Positions 43,880 to 52,277 of a DNA stretch of 64,000 bases are shown piece by piece. Position 1 is the stretch's first letter, and the number at the start of each line of letters is the position of its first letter. The stretch lies in assembly GCA_963795435.1 (NCBI GenBank), contig CAWCHV010000006.1:190001-254000 (forward strand). Reading direction: 5' to 3'. Both the position numbers and the translations under genes were made by a program. Source of the DNA: JAFKFI01 sp963795435 (GTDB lineage: Bacteria; Pseudomonadota; Alphaproteobacteria; Acetobacterales; Acetobacteraceae). A model generated the notes under the pieces. That model saw nothing but the letters and a program-made list of their open reading frames with translations, ran no database searches and had not been told where the DNA came from.

Positions 43880-46702
43880 ATGACGCGCAGAGTCCATCGT
43901 ATGCCGGATGCTCCGCTCTCCCACGCCACCGTCGATGAAGTCGCGCGCGATCTGCTGGCCGTCACCGAGGGGGTCGCGGCGCGGCGGGCCGAGGACCCGT
44001 TCGGCGATCCGGTGCTGTCCATCGCGCTGTCGATCACCCGACGAATGGACAATGGCGAGATCACCGAGGCGCTGCTTGCCGCGCTGGTTCGGCACCTGCG
44101 GGACCGGGCGTTCGAGGACCGGGCGCGGCGGATCGCCGAATACGTCGGCGGCACCGACGCGGAGGCGAACGCGGCGTCGCTGGTCGGGCTCGCCGAGCAC
44201 CTGCACCGGCCCGATCCGGCGGACAGTCCGGTGCGCTGGGCGGAATATCGCGCGCAGGTCGAGCGCACGCGCTTCGCCGCCGTGTTCACCGCGCATCCCA
44301 CGTTCTCGTTGCCCATCGAGATCGGCCGGGCGCTGGCCGAGGCGGCGTGCGGCAAGCGGGCGCCGAGCTTCGCGTCGCACCGGCCGGCGTCGGTATCGCT
44401 GGCGGACGAGTTCGCCCAGGCGACCGCCGCGATCGCCAACGGCCGCGATGCGCTCGACCGGCTCAACGCGGCCTTCCTGACAGTCGCCCGCAACGCCTGG
44501 CCGGATCGCTGGAGCAGCCTCACGCCGCGCCCGGTGATCCTGTCGAGCTGGGTTGGCTACGACACCGACGGGCGGACCGATATCGGCTGGTGGGACACGC
44601 TGCGGCTGCGGCTCGAGATGAAGCGGCTGCAATTGCAGCGCCTGCACGGGCAGTTCGCCGCGGTGGACGGCGCCGAGGCGCTGGTCGCGCGGACGCAGGA
44701 GGCGCTGGGCGCGGTGGCGGCGCAGATCGCCGCGTGTCCCGACCAGCCGGAGCCGCACAGCGTTTCCCGTTTCGCGCACGCGCTGGTCGACCGGCGCGAG
44801 GCGGCGCTCGTCTCGCCCGAGCCGCTGCTCGCGCTGCTGCGCGAGACAATCGGTCAGGCGGAGGAGGCGGCGCAACTGGCGCTCTGCGTCGCGCGCGCGG
44901 GGCTGGCGTCGCACGGACTGTCGCTCGCGCATACGCACACGCGGCTGAACGCGGCGCAGGTGCACAACGTGGTGCGCCAGCGCCTCGGCATCGCCGATCC
45001 GCCGGAAGACCCGTCGCATCGCCGCGCGCTGCTGGCGGCGATAAACGGGGCGCTCGACAAGGTGCAGCCGGTGCCGGTGGATTTCGGCGCGGTGATCGTC
45101 GAACGGGCGTCGGCGGCGCGGCTGATGATGACCGTGGCGCAGATCGTCAAGCACATCGACGGATCGGCGCCGGTTCGCTTCCTGATCGCCGAGACCGAGA
45201 GCGGCTATACGCTGCTCGCGGCACTTTGGCTCGCGCGGCTGTTCGGCGTCGAGCGGCATATCGAGATCAGCCCGCTGTTCGAGACCGCGGAGGCGCTGGA
45301 GCACGGGGCGACGGTGCTGGAGGAGGCGCTGCGCAGCCCGCACTACCGCGACTATCTGCGCCAGACCGGCCGGCTCGCCTTGCAATTCGGCTACTCGGAT
45401 AGCGGGCGCTATGTCGGACAGCTCGCCGCGAGCTATCTGATCGAGCGGCTGCGTCTGAAGATCGCCGACACCTTGGCCCGTTTCGGCGTCACCGGCGTCG
45501 AAGTGGTTCTGTTCGACACGCACGGCGAGAGCATCGGCCGGGGCGGGCATCCCGGCTCGCTCAACGACCGGCTGAAATATCTCTCGCCGACCGCGAGCCG
45601 GCAGGCGCTCAACAAGGCGGGGCTCACGGTGCGCGAGGAGAGCGCGTTTCAGGGGGGCGACGGCTACCTGCTGTTCGGCACGCCGCAACTGGCGCTCGCG
45701 ACTGTCGCGCGCATCGCCGAGCACAGCTTCCATCCCGCCGCCGGGCCGATCGAGGACCCGGTGTATGCCGACCCGGATTTCGTCGCGGATTTCTTCGCCA
45801 CCATCCGGCAGGGCATGGAGGCGCTGGTCGACGACGCGGGATACGGCGCGTTGCTCGGCGCGTTCGGCCCGGCGCTGCTCGACAGCACCGGCTCGCGCCC
45901 GGCCGCGCGACAGTCGGAGGGAATGGCCGAGGCGGCGCGCATCCGCCATCCGCGCGAGCTGCGCGCGATCCCCAACAACGCGATTTTGCAGCAGCTCGGC
46001 TGGTGCGCCAACACGCTGCAAGGGCTGGGTGCCGCGGCGGCGCGCCACCCGGAGATATTCGGCGAGATGCGGGAGAACAGCCGCCGTTTCCGCCGCGCGC
46101 TCGACTTGGCGACGCACGGATTGGCGCATTCCGATCTCGACGTGCTGCGCGCCGTGACGGCGACGCTCGATCCGGGCTCCTGGCTCGACCGCGCGGCAAA
46201 CACGCGCCGTCCGGGGCGGCGGGAGGCGCTGGTCGCGGTGGCGCGCGCGCTGGAGCGTCTGGACATCTGGGCGGCGGTGCAATCGATGTTCCGGCGCATC
46301 CAGTCCGATCACCTGGCGCTGCGCGCGACCTGGCCCGACGCCCCGCACATGCAGCCGCGCGAGGTGCTCCTGCACGCGGTACGGCTCTCGTTGATCCAGA
46401 GAATATGGCTACTAAGCACTGAGATACCCGACTTTTCTCCGCGTCACAACGTAACCAGGACGATGCTCGACGCAGCCTTCCTGCGGCTCGACGTCGAGGC
46501 GGCGTTGGCGGCGTTGGCGGAAATCTTTCCGGCATCGCCCGATCCGTCCGCCGAGTGCGACTACGCCGAGCCGCGCGCGCCGCGCGAGACCGACGCCTAC
46601 GCGCGCGAGCACGCGGAGATCTTCGACCCGATCCGCCGGCTGTTCGCCCTGGTGCGCGAGATCGCGACGGCGGTGACGCACGAGGTCGGCGCGTTCGGCT
46701 GA
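43880..46702 (+). CDS. ppc: Divergent phosphoenolpyruvate carboxylase family protein
   Basis: A 940-residue protein of the PEPC fold. The first catalytic motif VFTAHPTFS (about residue 135) keeps its histidine. The others diverge: YSDSGRYVGQ (about 505) replaces the usual SDS-K-D-G lysine motif, and FDTHGESIGRGG (about 545) replaces FHGRGG-IGRGG, keeping only the second arginine. LRAIPNNAILQQLGW replaces the LRAIPWIFAWTQ block. Carbon fixation of PEP to oxaloacetate is the family reaction, but these changes leave activity uncertain. An ATG at 43901 is an alternative start. The C-terminus ends with a small hydrophobic GAFG, not the usual NTG. Confidence 0.8.
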   Translation: MTRRVHRMPDAPLSHATVDEVARDLLAVTEGVAARRAEDPFGDPVLSIALSITRRMDNGEITEALLAALVRHLRDRAFEDRARRIAEYVGGTDAEANAASLVGLAEHLHRPDPADSPVRWAEYRAQVERTRFAAVFTAHPTFSLPIEIGRALAEAACGKRAPSFASHRPASVSLADEFAQATAAIANGRDALDRLNAAFLTVARNAWPDRWSSLTPRPVILSSWVGYDTDGRTDIGWWDTLRLRLEMKRLQLQRLHGQFAAVDGAEALVARTQEALGAVAAQIAACPDQPEPHSVSRFAHALVDRREAALVSPEPLLALLRETIGQAEEAAQLALCVARAGLASHGLSLAHTHTRLNAAQVHNVVRQRLGIADPPEDPSHRRALLAAINGALDKVQPVPVDFGAVIVERASAARLMMTVAQIVKHIDGSAPVRFLIAETESGYTLLAALWLARLFGVERHIEISPLFETAEALEHGATVLEEALRSPHYRDYLRQTGRLALQFGYSDSGRYVGQLAASYLIERLRLKIADTLARFGVTGVEVVLFDTHGESIGRGGHPGSLNDRLKYLSPTASRQALNKAGLTVREESAFQGGDGYLLFGTPQLALATVARIAEHSFHPAAGPIEDPVYADPDFVADFFATIRQGMEALVDDAGYGALLGAFGPALLDSTGSRPAARQSEGMAEAARIRHPRELRAIPNNAILQQLGWCANTLQGLGAAAARHPEIFGEMRENSRRFRRALDLATHGLAHSDLDVLRAVTATLDPGSWLDRAANTRRPGRREALVAVARALERLDIWAAVQSMFRRIQSDHLALRATWPDAPHMQPREVLLHAVRLSLIQRIWLLSTEIPDFSPRHNVTRTMLDAAFLRLDVEAALAALAEIFPASPDPSAECDYAEPRAPRETDAYAREHAEIFDPIRRLFALVREIATAVTHEVGAFG

Positions 46703-46708
46703 GCGCGG

Positions 46709-46754
46709 CCCTTACCCCGGCTCTCTCCCGCAAGCGCGGGAGAGGGAGAGTGAG
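46709..46754. repeat. REP-like element, copy C (single hairpin)
   Basis: Only one of the two hairpins is present: CTCTCCCGC/GCGGGAGAG with a short loop, framed by CCCTTACCCCGG and GAGTGAG. It follows the ppc stop by 6 bp and borders the truncated SDR fragment, so it could also act as a terminator. Confidence 0.7.
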
Positions 46755-46761
46755 CCGCCGG

Positions 46762-46833
46762 TCAATTCATGCTGGCGCCGATCCCGCTGCTGCCGCCGGT
46801 GACGATCGCCACCTTGCCGTCTAGCGCACCCAT
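46762..46833 (-). pseudogene. 5' fragment of a short-chain dehydrogenase gene
   Basis: Twenty-three codons, MGALDGKVAIVTGGSSGIGA then SMN and a stop. This is the classical SDR start with the TGxxxGxG NAD(P)-binding loop, cut off where the first helix would continue. A Shine-Dalgarno-like GGAGAACGG precedes the ATG. The stop lies 8 bp from REP copy C, and the rest of the gene is gone. It is a relic; the short peptide could still be made. Confidence 0.75.
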
Positions 46834-46973
46834 GATCCGTTCTCCCTGGTTCGTGCTGGCCGCGAGGGAGGATGCGGAACCACCCGGTTTTGAACAATTA
46901 CGTCCGAGGTAAGATTGCATCGGAGCCCGTTTCGGGACCATGCTCGGGGCAGGCGGCGGAAGGCGGTGGTGCC

Positions 46974-47138
46974 ATGAAGGCTCACGAACGTCTCGATGCG
47001 GCAGCGGACGGGCGGGCCGGGCGACCCGATGGATGGCGGACATCCGGGCGGCAAGCCGGGCTCGGGATCGGCGCCTGGGTGCTGGCTGTCCTCGTGGTCG
47101 CGGTGTTCGCGCTCGGGCTGCACCTGCTCTACGAGTGA
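46974..47138 (+). CDS. 54-residue membrane peptide upstream of the P1 peptidase
   Basis: The ORF has a charged, glycine/arginine-rich N-terminus (MKAHERLDAAADGRAGRPDG) and one C-terminal membrane helix (GAWVLAVLVVAVFALGLHLL). Its stop overlaps the GTG of the next gene (GTGA), which supports translation. The ribosome-binding site is weak. The 140 bp before it hold no recognised feature. Function unknown. Confidence 0.5.
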   Translation: MKAHERLDAAADGRAGRPDGWRTSGRQAGLGIGAWVLAVLVVAVFALGLHLLYE

Positions 47139-48139
47139 CGCAAGCGCCGTTGAACCTGCTGACCGACGTGCCGGGCCTCGCGGTCGGGCATGCGACCGAC
47201 CTCGCGCTTGGCTCGGGCGTGACGGCGATCCTGTTCGACCGGCCGGCGACCGCATCGGCCGCGGTGTTCGGCGGCGCGCCGGGCGGCCGGGACATCGGGC
47301 TGCTCGACCCGGCGATGACCGTGCAGCAAGTGGATGCGATCGTGTTGTCGGGCGGCTCGGCCTTCGGGCTCGATGCCGCGGGCGGCGCGCAGGCGGCGCT
47401 GCGCGAGGCGGGCAGGGGGTTTTCGATCGGCGGCGCGCGGGTGCCGATCGTGCCGCAGGCGATCCTGTTCGACCTGCTGAACGGCGGCGACAAGGAGTGG
47501 GGCCGGGCGCCGCCCTATTGGGAACTCGGCTACGCGGCGGCGCGGGCGGCGGGCGCGGGCGGGTTCGCGCTGGGCAGCGTGGGCGCGGGCACCGGGGCGA
47601 CGACCGCGACCGTCAAGGGCGGGCTCGGCTCGGCGAGTGCGGTGGCGGAGAGCGGGCATGTGGTGGCGGCTATTGTCGCGGTGAACGCGCTGGGCTCGCC
47701 GCTGATCGGCGAGGGGCCGCATTTCTGGGCGGCGCCGTTCGAGCGGGACGCGGAGTTTGGCGGCCTCGGCTGGCCGGCGCGGTTTGGGCCAGAGCACGTC
47801 GCGTTGCGGGTCAAGGGGGGGCGGGCGACGAGCACGACGATCGGACTGGTCGCGACCGACGCGGCGCTCACCAAATCGCAGGCGCACCGGCTCGCCATCA
47901 TGGCGCATCAGGGACTGGCGCGCACGCTGCTGCCGGCGCACGCGCCGCTTGACGGGGACACCGTGTTCGCGGCCGCCACCGGCGCGCGGGCGCTAGCCGA
48001 TCCGCTGGCCGACCTCACCGCGATCGGACACGCGGCCGCCGTGACGATGGCGCGTGCGGTCGGACGAGGCGTACATGCGGCCCGATCGTTGCCGGTGGAG
48101 AACGCGCAATTGTGCTGGTACGGCCGGTTCGGACCATAG
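47135..48139 (+). CDS. P1-family peptidase (DmpA/L-aminopeptidase-D-esterase type)
   Basis: A 334-residue N-terminal-nucleophile hydrolase precursor of the DmpA/BapA family, which cleaves itself and then removes N-terminal L- or D-residues or beta-peptides. Family blocks are LTDVPGLAVGHATDL, TVQQVDAIVLSGGSAFGLDA, VGAGTGATTATVKGGLGSAS (near residue 150-168) and the C-terminal nucleophile region near KGGRATSTTIGLVATDA. The start is the GTG overlapping the small upstream ORF. No signal peptide is evident. Confidence 0.87.
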   Translation: MTQAPLNLLTDVPGLAVGHATDLALGSGVTAILFDRPATASAAVFGGAPGGRDIGLLDPAMTVQQVDAIVLSGGSAFGLDAAGGAQAALREAGRGFSIGGARVPIVPQAILFDLLNGGDKEWGRAPPYWELGYAAARAAGAGGFALGSVGAGTGATTATVKGGLGSASAVAESGHVVAAIVAVNALGSPLIGEGPHFWAAPFERDAEFGGLGWPARFGPEHVALRVKGGRATSTTIGLVATDAALTKSQAHRLAIMAHQGLARTLLPAHAPLDGDTVFAAATGARALADPLADLTAIGHAAAVTMARAVGRGVHAARSLPVENAQLCWYGRFGP

Positions 48140-48155
48140 ATTTAGTTGAAATTAC

Positions 48156-48172
48156 GAAGGTCTTTCACCTTC
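48156..48172 (+). terminator. Short hairpin after the peptidase gene
   Basis: GAAGGT pairs with ACCTTC over a 5-nt loop in an AT-richer intergenic stretch (48140-48242). It is a weak terminator or part of the leader of the following transglycosylase gene. Confidence 0.35.
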
Positions 48173-48242
48173 CGTTGAGCAGTCGGGTTAGTTGTCGATT
48201 CCGCGATGGAATTGTTCGTCTTTTTCGCGCAGTAAGAAGCCC

Positions 48243-48971
48243 ATGCGGCCGCTTCTTCTGCTTTCCCTCATCATCACCATTGTATGCGTATCCCCAGTCC
48301 TCGCCCGGGAGACCGCGCCCATTCCTAGGCCGTCACAGCTTTGCATCGCGGCGATTGCGTCGGCCGAGCGGGCGCAGCGGACTCCGGCCCGGCTCCTCGC
48401 GGCGATTGCTCGGGTCGAGAGCGGCCGGCCCGATGCGCGCGGCGCGGTGCAGCCCTGGCCGTGGACGATCAATGCCGAGGGGACGGGCCGGTTCTTCGAG
48501 AGCAAGGCGGAGGCTATCGCGGCGGTCGAGGCCTTGCAGGCGCGCGGCGTGCAGTCGATCGACGTCGGCTGTATGCAGGTGAACCTGATGCACCATCCCC
48601 ATGCGTTCGCCTCGCTCGACGAGGCCTTCGATCCGGAGGCGAACGCGGCCTACGGCGCGCGCTTTCTCAGTGCTCTGCACCACGATCTCAGCACCTGGCC
48701 GGCCGCGACGGCCGCCTACCACTCGCAGACCGAGAAACTTGGAACCGACTACGCGCGGAAGGTTATGGTGGCGTGGGGCCATCCGGAGCTGGCGCCGCTC
48801 GACCGGCAGCCGGCCTTCGCCGCGCTGGCGGTGTCGACCGAGCAATACCGGGCTTTCGCGCCGCAAACGATGCTGTTCGGCGCCTTCGCCGACCCGGCGA
48901 CCCTGCGCAACGGCCTGCGCGGTTATGGCGGCCTCCACGCGGGGCAGGCGCCGGCGCGCGTCCGGCGTTGA
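48243..48971 (+). CDS. Periplasmic lytic transglycosylase (SLT domain)
   Basis: A 242-residue exported protein. A signal peptide (MRPLLLLSLIITIVCVSPVL, cleavage near ARE) leads to an SLT-type domain: LLAAIARVESGRPDARGAVQ with the catalytic Glu in VESG, then VQSIDVGCMQVNLMHHPHAF (G-x-MQVN motif) and AAYGARFLSAL. It cleaves peptidoglycan with anhydro-sugar formation, either in turnover or to let an envelope machine through. The ATG at 48243 gives the best signal peptide. No secretion-system genes adjoin it. Confidence 0.87.
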   Translation: MRPLLLLSLIITIVCVSPVLARETAPIPRPSQLCIAAIASAERAQRTPARLLAAIARVESGRPDARGAVQPWPWTINAEGTGRFFESKAEAIAAVEALQARGVQSIDVGCMQVNLMHHPHAFASLDEAFDPEANAAYGARFLSALHHDLSTWPAATAAYHSQTEKLGTDYARKVMVAWGHPELAPLDRQPAFAALAVSTEQYRAFAPQTMLFGAFADPATLRNGLRGYGGLHAGQAPARVRR

Positions 48972-48996
48972 GCGCGCGCCGATCAGGCGAAGCCCG

Positions 48997-49515
48997 TCAT
49001 CCTCGCGGCAGGTCGGGCGAGGCCCGCAGCGCCTGTTCTACCTTTGCGAGCAGCCAGCGCGTGCCTTGCTCGCGGCTGCCCGCGTCGTCGTAGCCGTCGA
49101 GGAACGCGCCCTGCTCGGTGACGACCAGCCGTGTGCCGGCGCCCGTCGGGTGGAACTCCACCGTCGCCAGCGACACCGAGATCCGCGTGTCGTTCATGTG
49201 CATCTCGTAGCCATAGACGATCCGCTGGTCCGGCACGATGTCGAAATAGTGGGCGCGGAAATCGGAGGACCGGCCGCCGGGAAACACCCCCTTGACGCGT
49301 TCGTGCCCGCCGACGCGGAAATCGAACTCCCGTATTTCCGCCTGCCACCCGTCCGGACCGGCAAACCAGCGCGCTTTCGCATCGGCCGTCGCCCAGGCGG
49401 CGAACACCCGAGCGGGCGGGGCATCGTAGGTGCGGTCGATCGCGAAGGTGGCGTGGACGGCGGATGGCTGGATCATGCCGGTCTCCTTCATGGCTGCTGG
49501 CTGGTCGTTGCTCAT
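48997..49515 (-). CDS. SRPBCC/AHSA1-domain protein
   Basis: A 172-residue START-like (Aha1/SRPBCC) protein. The core runs from HATFAIDRTYDAPPARVFAA then WATADAKARWFAGPDGW, with FDFRVGGHERV and DQRIVYGYEMHMNDTRIS following, ending LVVTEQGAFLDGYDDAG. Such proteins bind hydrophobic ligands; the function here is unknown. Its ATG overlaps the stop of the ArsR-type regulator, the typical ArsR-SRPBCC cassette found in many proteobacteria. Confidence 0.88.
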   Translation of the reverse strand: MSNDQPAAMKETGMIQPSAVHATFAIDRTYDAPPARVFAAWATADAKARWFAGPDGWQAEIREFDFRVGGHERVKGVFPGGRSSDFRAHYFDIVPDQRIVYGYEMHMNDTRISVSLATVEFHPTGAGTRLVVTEQGAFLDGYDDAGSREQGTRWLLAKVEQALRASPDLPRG

Positions 49516-49850
49516 GGTCCGGGGCTCATGGTCCGGGCGAGGTAGTCGCCGAGACGATCGAGGCGTTGCGCCCACGCGGCTTGCCGCGCGGCGATCCATT
49601 GCTCGGCGGTGCGGAGCGCCGCGGGCTCGATGCGGCAGGTGCGTACCCGCCCGATCTTTTCCGACCGGACGAGCCCGCTCGCCTCCAGAACCTGCAGGTG
49701 CTGGATGACCGCCGGCAGCGACATGGCGAGCGGCTCGGCGAGCGCACTGACCGAAACCGGCCCGCCGCTCAACCGCTCCACCATGCGCAGCCGGGTCGGG
49801 TCCGCGAGCGCCTGGAAGACCCGATCGAGCGGGGCGCTTTGGTTAAGCAT
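49512..49850 (-). CDS. ArsR-family transcriptional regulator
   Basis: A 112-residue winged-helix repressor (FQALADPTRLRMVERLSGGP; the recognition helix region MSLPAVIQHLQVLEASGLVR; SEKIGRVRTCRIEP wing). The metal-binding ELCVC motif of arsenic sensors is absent, so it probably responds to an organic ligand. It is co-transcribed and overlaps with the SRPBCC gene. An inverted repeat over its start codon suggests autorepression. Confidence 0.9.
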   Translation of the reverse strand: MLNQSAPLDRVFQALADPTRLRMVERLSGGPVSVSALAEPLAMSLPAVIQHLQVLEASGLVRSEKIGRVRTCRIEPAALRTAEQWIAARQAAWAQRLDRLGDYLARTMSPGP

Positions 49851-49858
49851 TCACTTAA
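49843..49858 (-). promoter_or_regulatory. Inverted repeat over the arsR start codon
   Basis: TTAAG-N6-CTTAA (49843-49858), with the ATG (49850-49848) inside the spacer; the outer half is part of ACTTAAGT. It is a likely autoregulatory operator, or the site of a near-leaderless start. Confidence 0.5.
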
Positions 49859-49916
49859 GTATCACGCCAAGCCGACCAGGGCAACGGGCAGAGGCGATTT
49901 TCGCGGAGCGCGCTGT

Positions 49917-50726
49917 TCAGCCGCCGGTAAAGTTGGGCTTCCGTTTCTCGCCGAACGCCCACACCGCTTCCTGGTGGTCCTTCGAGAGATTGGACTGGGT
50001 CTCCAGGCTCAGGCTCAGATCCATCATCGAGTGGGCGAGTTGGCGGAGCGGGACGTTGATGGTCTGCTTGGTCCAGCGGATCGACTTCATCGGCCCCGAG
50101 GCGAGGCGGCGGGCAAGGCCGTAAACCTTCTCGTCGAGTTGGTCGGCGGGGATCGCGTGATTGATGAGGCCGATGCGCTCGGCCTCGGCCGCACTCATCA
50201 AATCGCCGGTCAGCAGATATTCCTTGGCGCGCGCGAAGCCGACCAGCTGCGGCCAGATCAGCGCGCCGCCGTCGCCCGCCACCAGCCCGGCATTGACGTG
50301 CGGGTCGCCGATCTTGGCGTGGTCGGCGGCGATGATGATGTCGCAGAGCAGGGCGACGGTGGCGCCGAGCCCGACCGCGTGGCCGTTCACCCGCGCGATG
50401 ATCGGCTTGTCGCATTCCAACATGCGGAAGACGATGCGCTTGGCCTCCGGCATCCCGGCATCCCACGACACCGGGTCGTCAATCTTCTTCTGCATGTTGA
50501 TGACGTTGCCGCCGGCCGAGAAGGCGCGGCCCGCGCCGGTGAGCACGACCACATGGACATCGGGGTCGTCGTTCACGTCGTCCCAGATGCGGGAGAGCGA
50601 ATTGTGCATCCCGCCGGTGAAGGCGTTGAGACTTTCCGGAGCGTTCAAGGTGATGGTCATCACTTTGTCCTGCTTTCCGATCAGCAGCCCCTCGTACTGG
50701 GCGTAGTCGTAGGTTCTGGATGCCAC
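49917..50726 (-). CDS. Enoyl-CoA hydratase/isomerase family protein
   Basis: A 269-residue crotonase-fold protein. The oxyanion-hole blocks are AFSAGGNVINMQ and GHAVGLGATVALLCD. The catalytic-glutamate region is VNAGLVAGDGGALIWPQLVG; one of the two usual Glu residues is replaced by Gly-Ala-rich sequence with Asp. It may hydrate, isomerise or hydrolyse an acyl-CoA. It is the last gene of a run of same-strand catabolic genes from 55507 down. Confidence 0.88.
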   Translation of the reverse strand: MASRTYDYAQYEGLLIGKQDKVMTITLNAPESLNAFTGGMHNSLSRIWDDVNDDPDVHVVVLTGAGRAFSAGGNVINMQKKIDDPVSWDAGMPEAKRIVFRMLECDKPIIARVNGHAVGLGATVALLCDIIIAADHAKIGDPHVNAGLVAGDGGALIWPQLVGFARAKEYLLTGDLMSAAEAERIGLINHAIPADQLDEKVYGLARRLASGPMKSIRWTKQTINVPLRQLAHSMMDLSLSLETQSNLSKDHQEAVWAFGEKRKPNFTGG

Positions 50727-50779
50727 GGTTTTCCTCCTTCGCTGCGAGCGAAGGGAGGATGGTCGGCCCGGAGCGGTGC

Positions 50780-52147
50780 TCAGCGCAAGGCGTGCAGCAG
50801 GTCGGCCGCGCGCGGTAGTTCCTCGAGGCGGGCGAGCGCAGCCAGCAGTCGATCCACCGCCGCGTCGTCGAGCGGATGGGCCGCGTTGGCGGCACAGTCG
50901 CGGAACTTTTCTCCGCTCTGCGCCTCGCTGAGCGGGTTCTCGGGCGCGCCGAGCGGCGTAGTGGTCTCGCGCGCGGCGGTGCGTCCGTCGGTGTGGCGGA
51001 TCGTGATGCGTGCCCAGTCTCGCGGCCGCTTCTCGGCTGCCGGCTCGCCGCGCACGCGGGCGGCGAGGGCGAGGATTTCCCCATTGTCGACACCGGCCAC
51101 CTCCGCGATGCCGACCCGGCCGCGCAGCAGCGCGATGCTGGCGAGGAAGGGTAGGCTGAACTGCGCCTCGACGATCTGCGTCGGGCGGGCGCGGTGCAGA
51201 CCGGACTCGAACTGGTCGCGATGGGTCGCCGCGTCCAGCGTCACGGCGATGTCAGCGATCTGGTCCGGCGCGGTGATGCCGAGCTCGTCGCGAATCGCCA
51301 GCGCGGTGTCGAGGGCGGCGTGCAGCGGACGGCCGCAGGGATAGGGCTTGAAGCTCACCTCATCGCCGCGGAAGGCGATGCCGAGCGCATCGGTGAGCAG
51401 GGCGAGATCGTAGCCGCCGGGCTGGTAGAGCTCGAAGAAACCGAAGCGGCCGGCGAGGGTGCCGCGCGCGCCGGTAAAATCCTCGGCCGCGAGCATGGCC
51501 GAGAAAATACCGTCGCGTGCCGCCTGGCCAGCCTGGAGGCGTTTGGTGAGCGCGGCGTCGAGGATGCACTGCCGGCTGCCGGACGAAAAACTCAGCGCGA
51601 TGCCGAGTGCCTGTTCCATCTGCGCGGCGTCGAGCCCGATCAGCTTGCCGGCGGCGGCCGTCGCGCCGAACACGCCGATCGCGGCGGTGCGGTGCCAGCC
51701 GCGATCGAGGGTCGCGGCGATGGCGATGCGGCAGGAGACGTCGAGGCCGAGGGCGACGGCGAGCAGCAGATCGCGCCCCGAGACGTCGCCCTGCATCTCC
51801 GCTGTAGCGAGGCTGGCGGCCAGAACGGAGACGCCGGGGTGGATCGAGCCGCCGTGGTCGAGCGTGTCGTCGAAATCGAGCGCGTGGCCCATCGCCGCGT
51901 TGAGCAGGGCGGCTGCGGGCGCGGGCAGGCGGAGGTCGTGCAGCAACACGCTGCTTTCCGCTCGGCCGCCCCAGCGGGTCGCGAGTTTGAGCAGGGTAGG
52001 GATGCCGGGTGCGCCCGTGCCACCCAACATGCAGCCGAACGTGTCGATGATGTCGCGCTTGGTCGCGGCGATCGTGGCCGGCGGCAGGCCGGCGAAACCG
52101 GTGCGGTGGACATGGGCGGCGAGGAGGGCGGCGGGGTCTTGGGTCAT
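50780..52147 (-). CDS. MmgE/PrpD family protein
   Basis: A 455-residue protein of the MmgE/PrpD (2-methylcitrate dehydratase-like) family. TKRDIIDTFGCMLGGTGAPG, GHALDFDDTLDHGGSIHPGV and AAGKLIGLDAAQMEQALGIA then FSSGSRQ follow the family order, and KPYPCGRPLHAALD is the C-terminal domain marker. The specific substrate is unknown; many members act on tricarboxylates or cis-aconitate-type acids. The ATG at 52147 is chosen; an in-frame ATG at about 52165 lies closer to the REP element. The hydratase gene follows after 53 bp. Confidence 0.88.
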   Translation of the reverse strand: MTQDPAALLAAHVHRTGFAGLPPATIAATKRDIIDTFGCMLGGTGAPGIPTLLKLATRWGGRAESSVLLHDLRLPAPAAALLNAAMGHALDFDDTLDHGGSIHPGVSVLAASLATAEMQGDVSGRDLLLAVALGLDVSCRIAIAATLDRGWHRTAAIGVFGATAAAGKLIGLDAAQMEQALGIALSFSSGSRQCILDAALTKRLQAGQAARDGIFSAMLAAEDFTGARGTLAGRFGFFELYQPGGYDLALLTDALGIAFRGDEVSFKPYPCGRPLHAALDTALAIRDELGITAPDQIADIAVTLDAATHRDQFESGLHRARPTQIVEAQFSLPFLASIALLRGRVGIAEVAGVDNGEILALAARVRGEPAAEKRPRDWARITIRHTDGRTAARETTTPLGAPENPLSEAQSGEKFRDCAANAAHPLDDAAVDRLLAALARLEELPRAADLLHALR

Positions 52148-52177
52148 GGGGGTGCTTTTTCCCATGGGGGCACCGTT

Positions 52178-52263
52178 CCCCTCACCCCGGCCCTCTCCCC
52201 TAAGCAGGGGAGAGGGAGACGAAGGCCCTCTCCCCCTTGGGGGAGAGGGTTGGGTGAGGGGGT
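52178..52263. repeat. REP-like double palindrome, copy D (intact reference copy)
   Basis: Both hairpins and both boundaries are intact, with the spacer GAGACGAAGGCC before the second hairpin. It sits between the SsuD-like gene and the MmgE/PrpD gene, inside an apparent operon, where it may shape RNA decay or partial termination. Its CT-CTCCCC junction is the counterpart of the IS110 target in copy B. Confidence 0.9.
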
Positions 52264-52277
52264 GCCGCCCGGTTGTC

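Noticed and set aside
43772..46375. Very long open frame on the minus strand opposite ppc.
   Set aside because: It is a high-GC shadow of ppc. Only its last 137 codons (43358-43771) match a real family, the antitoxin.
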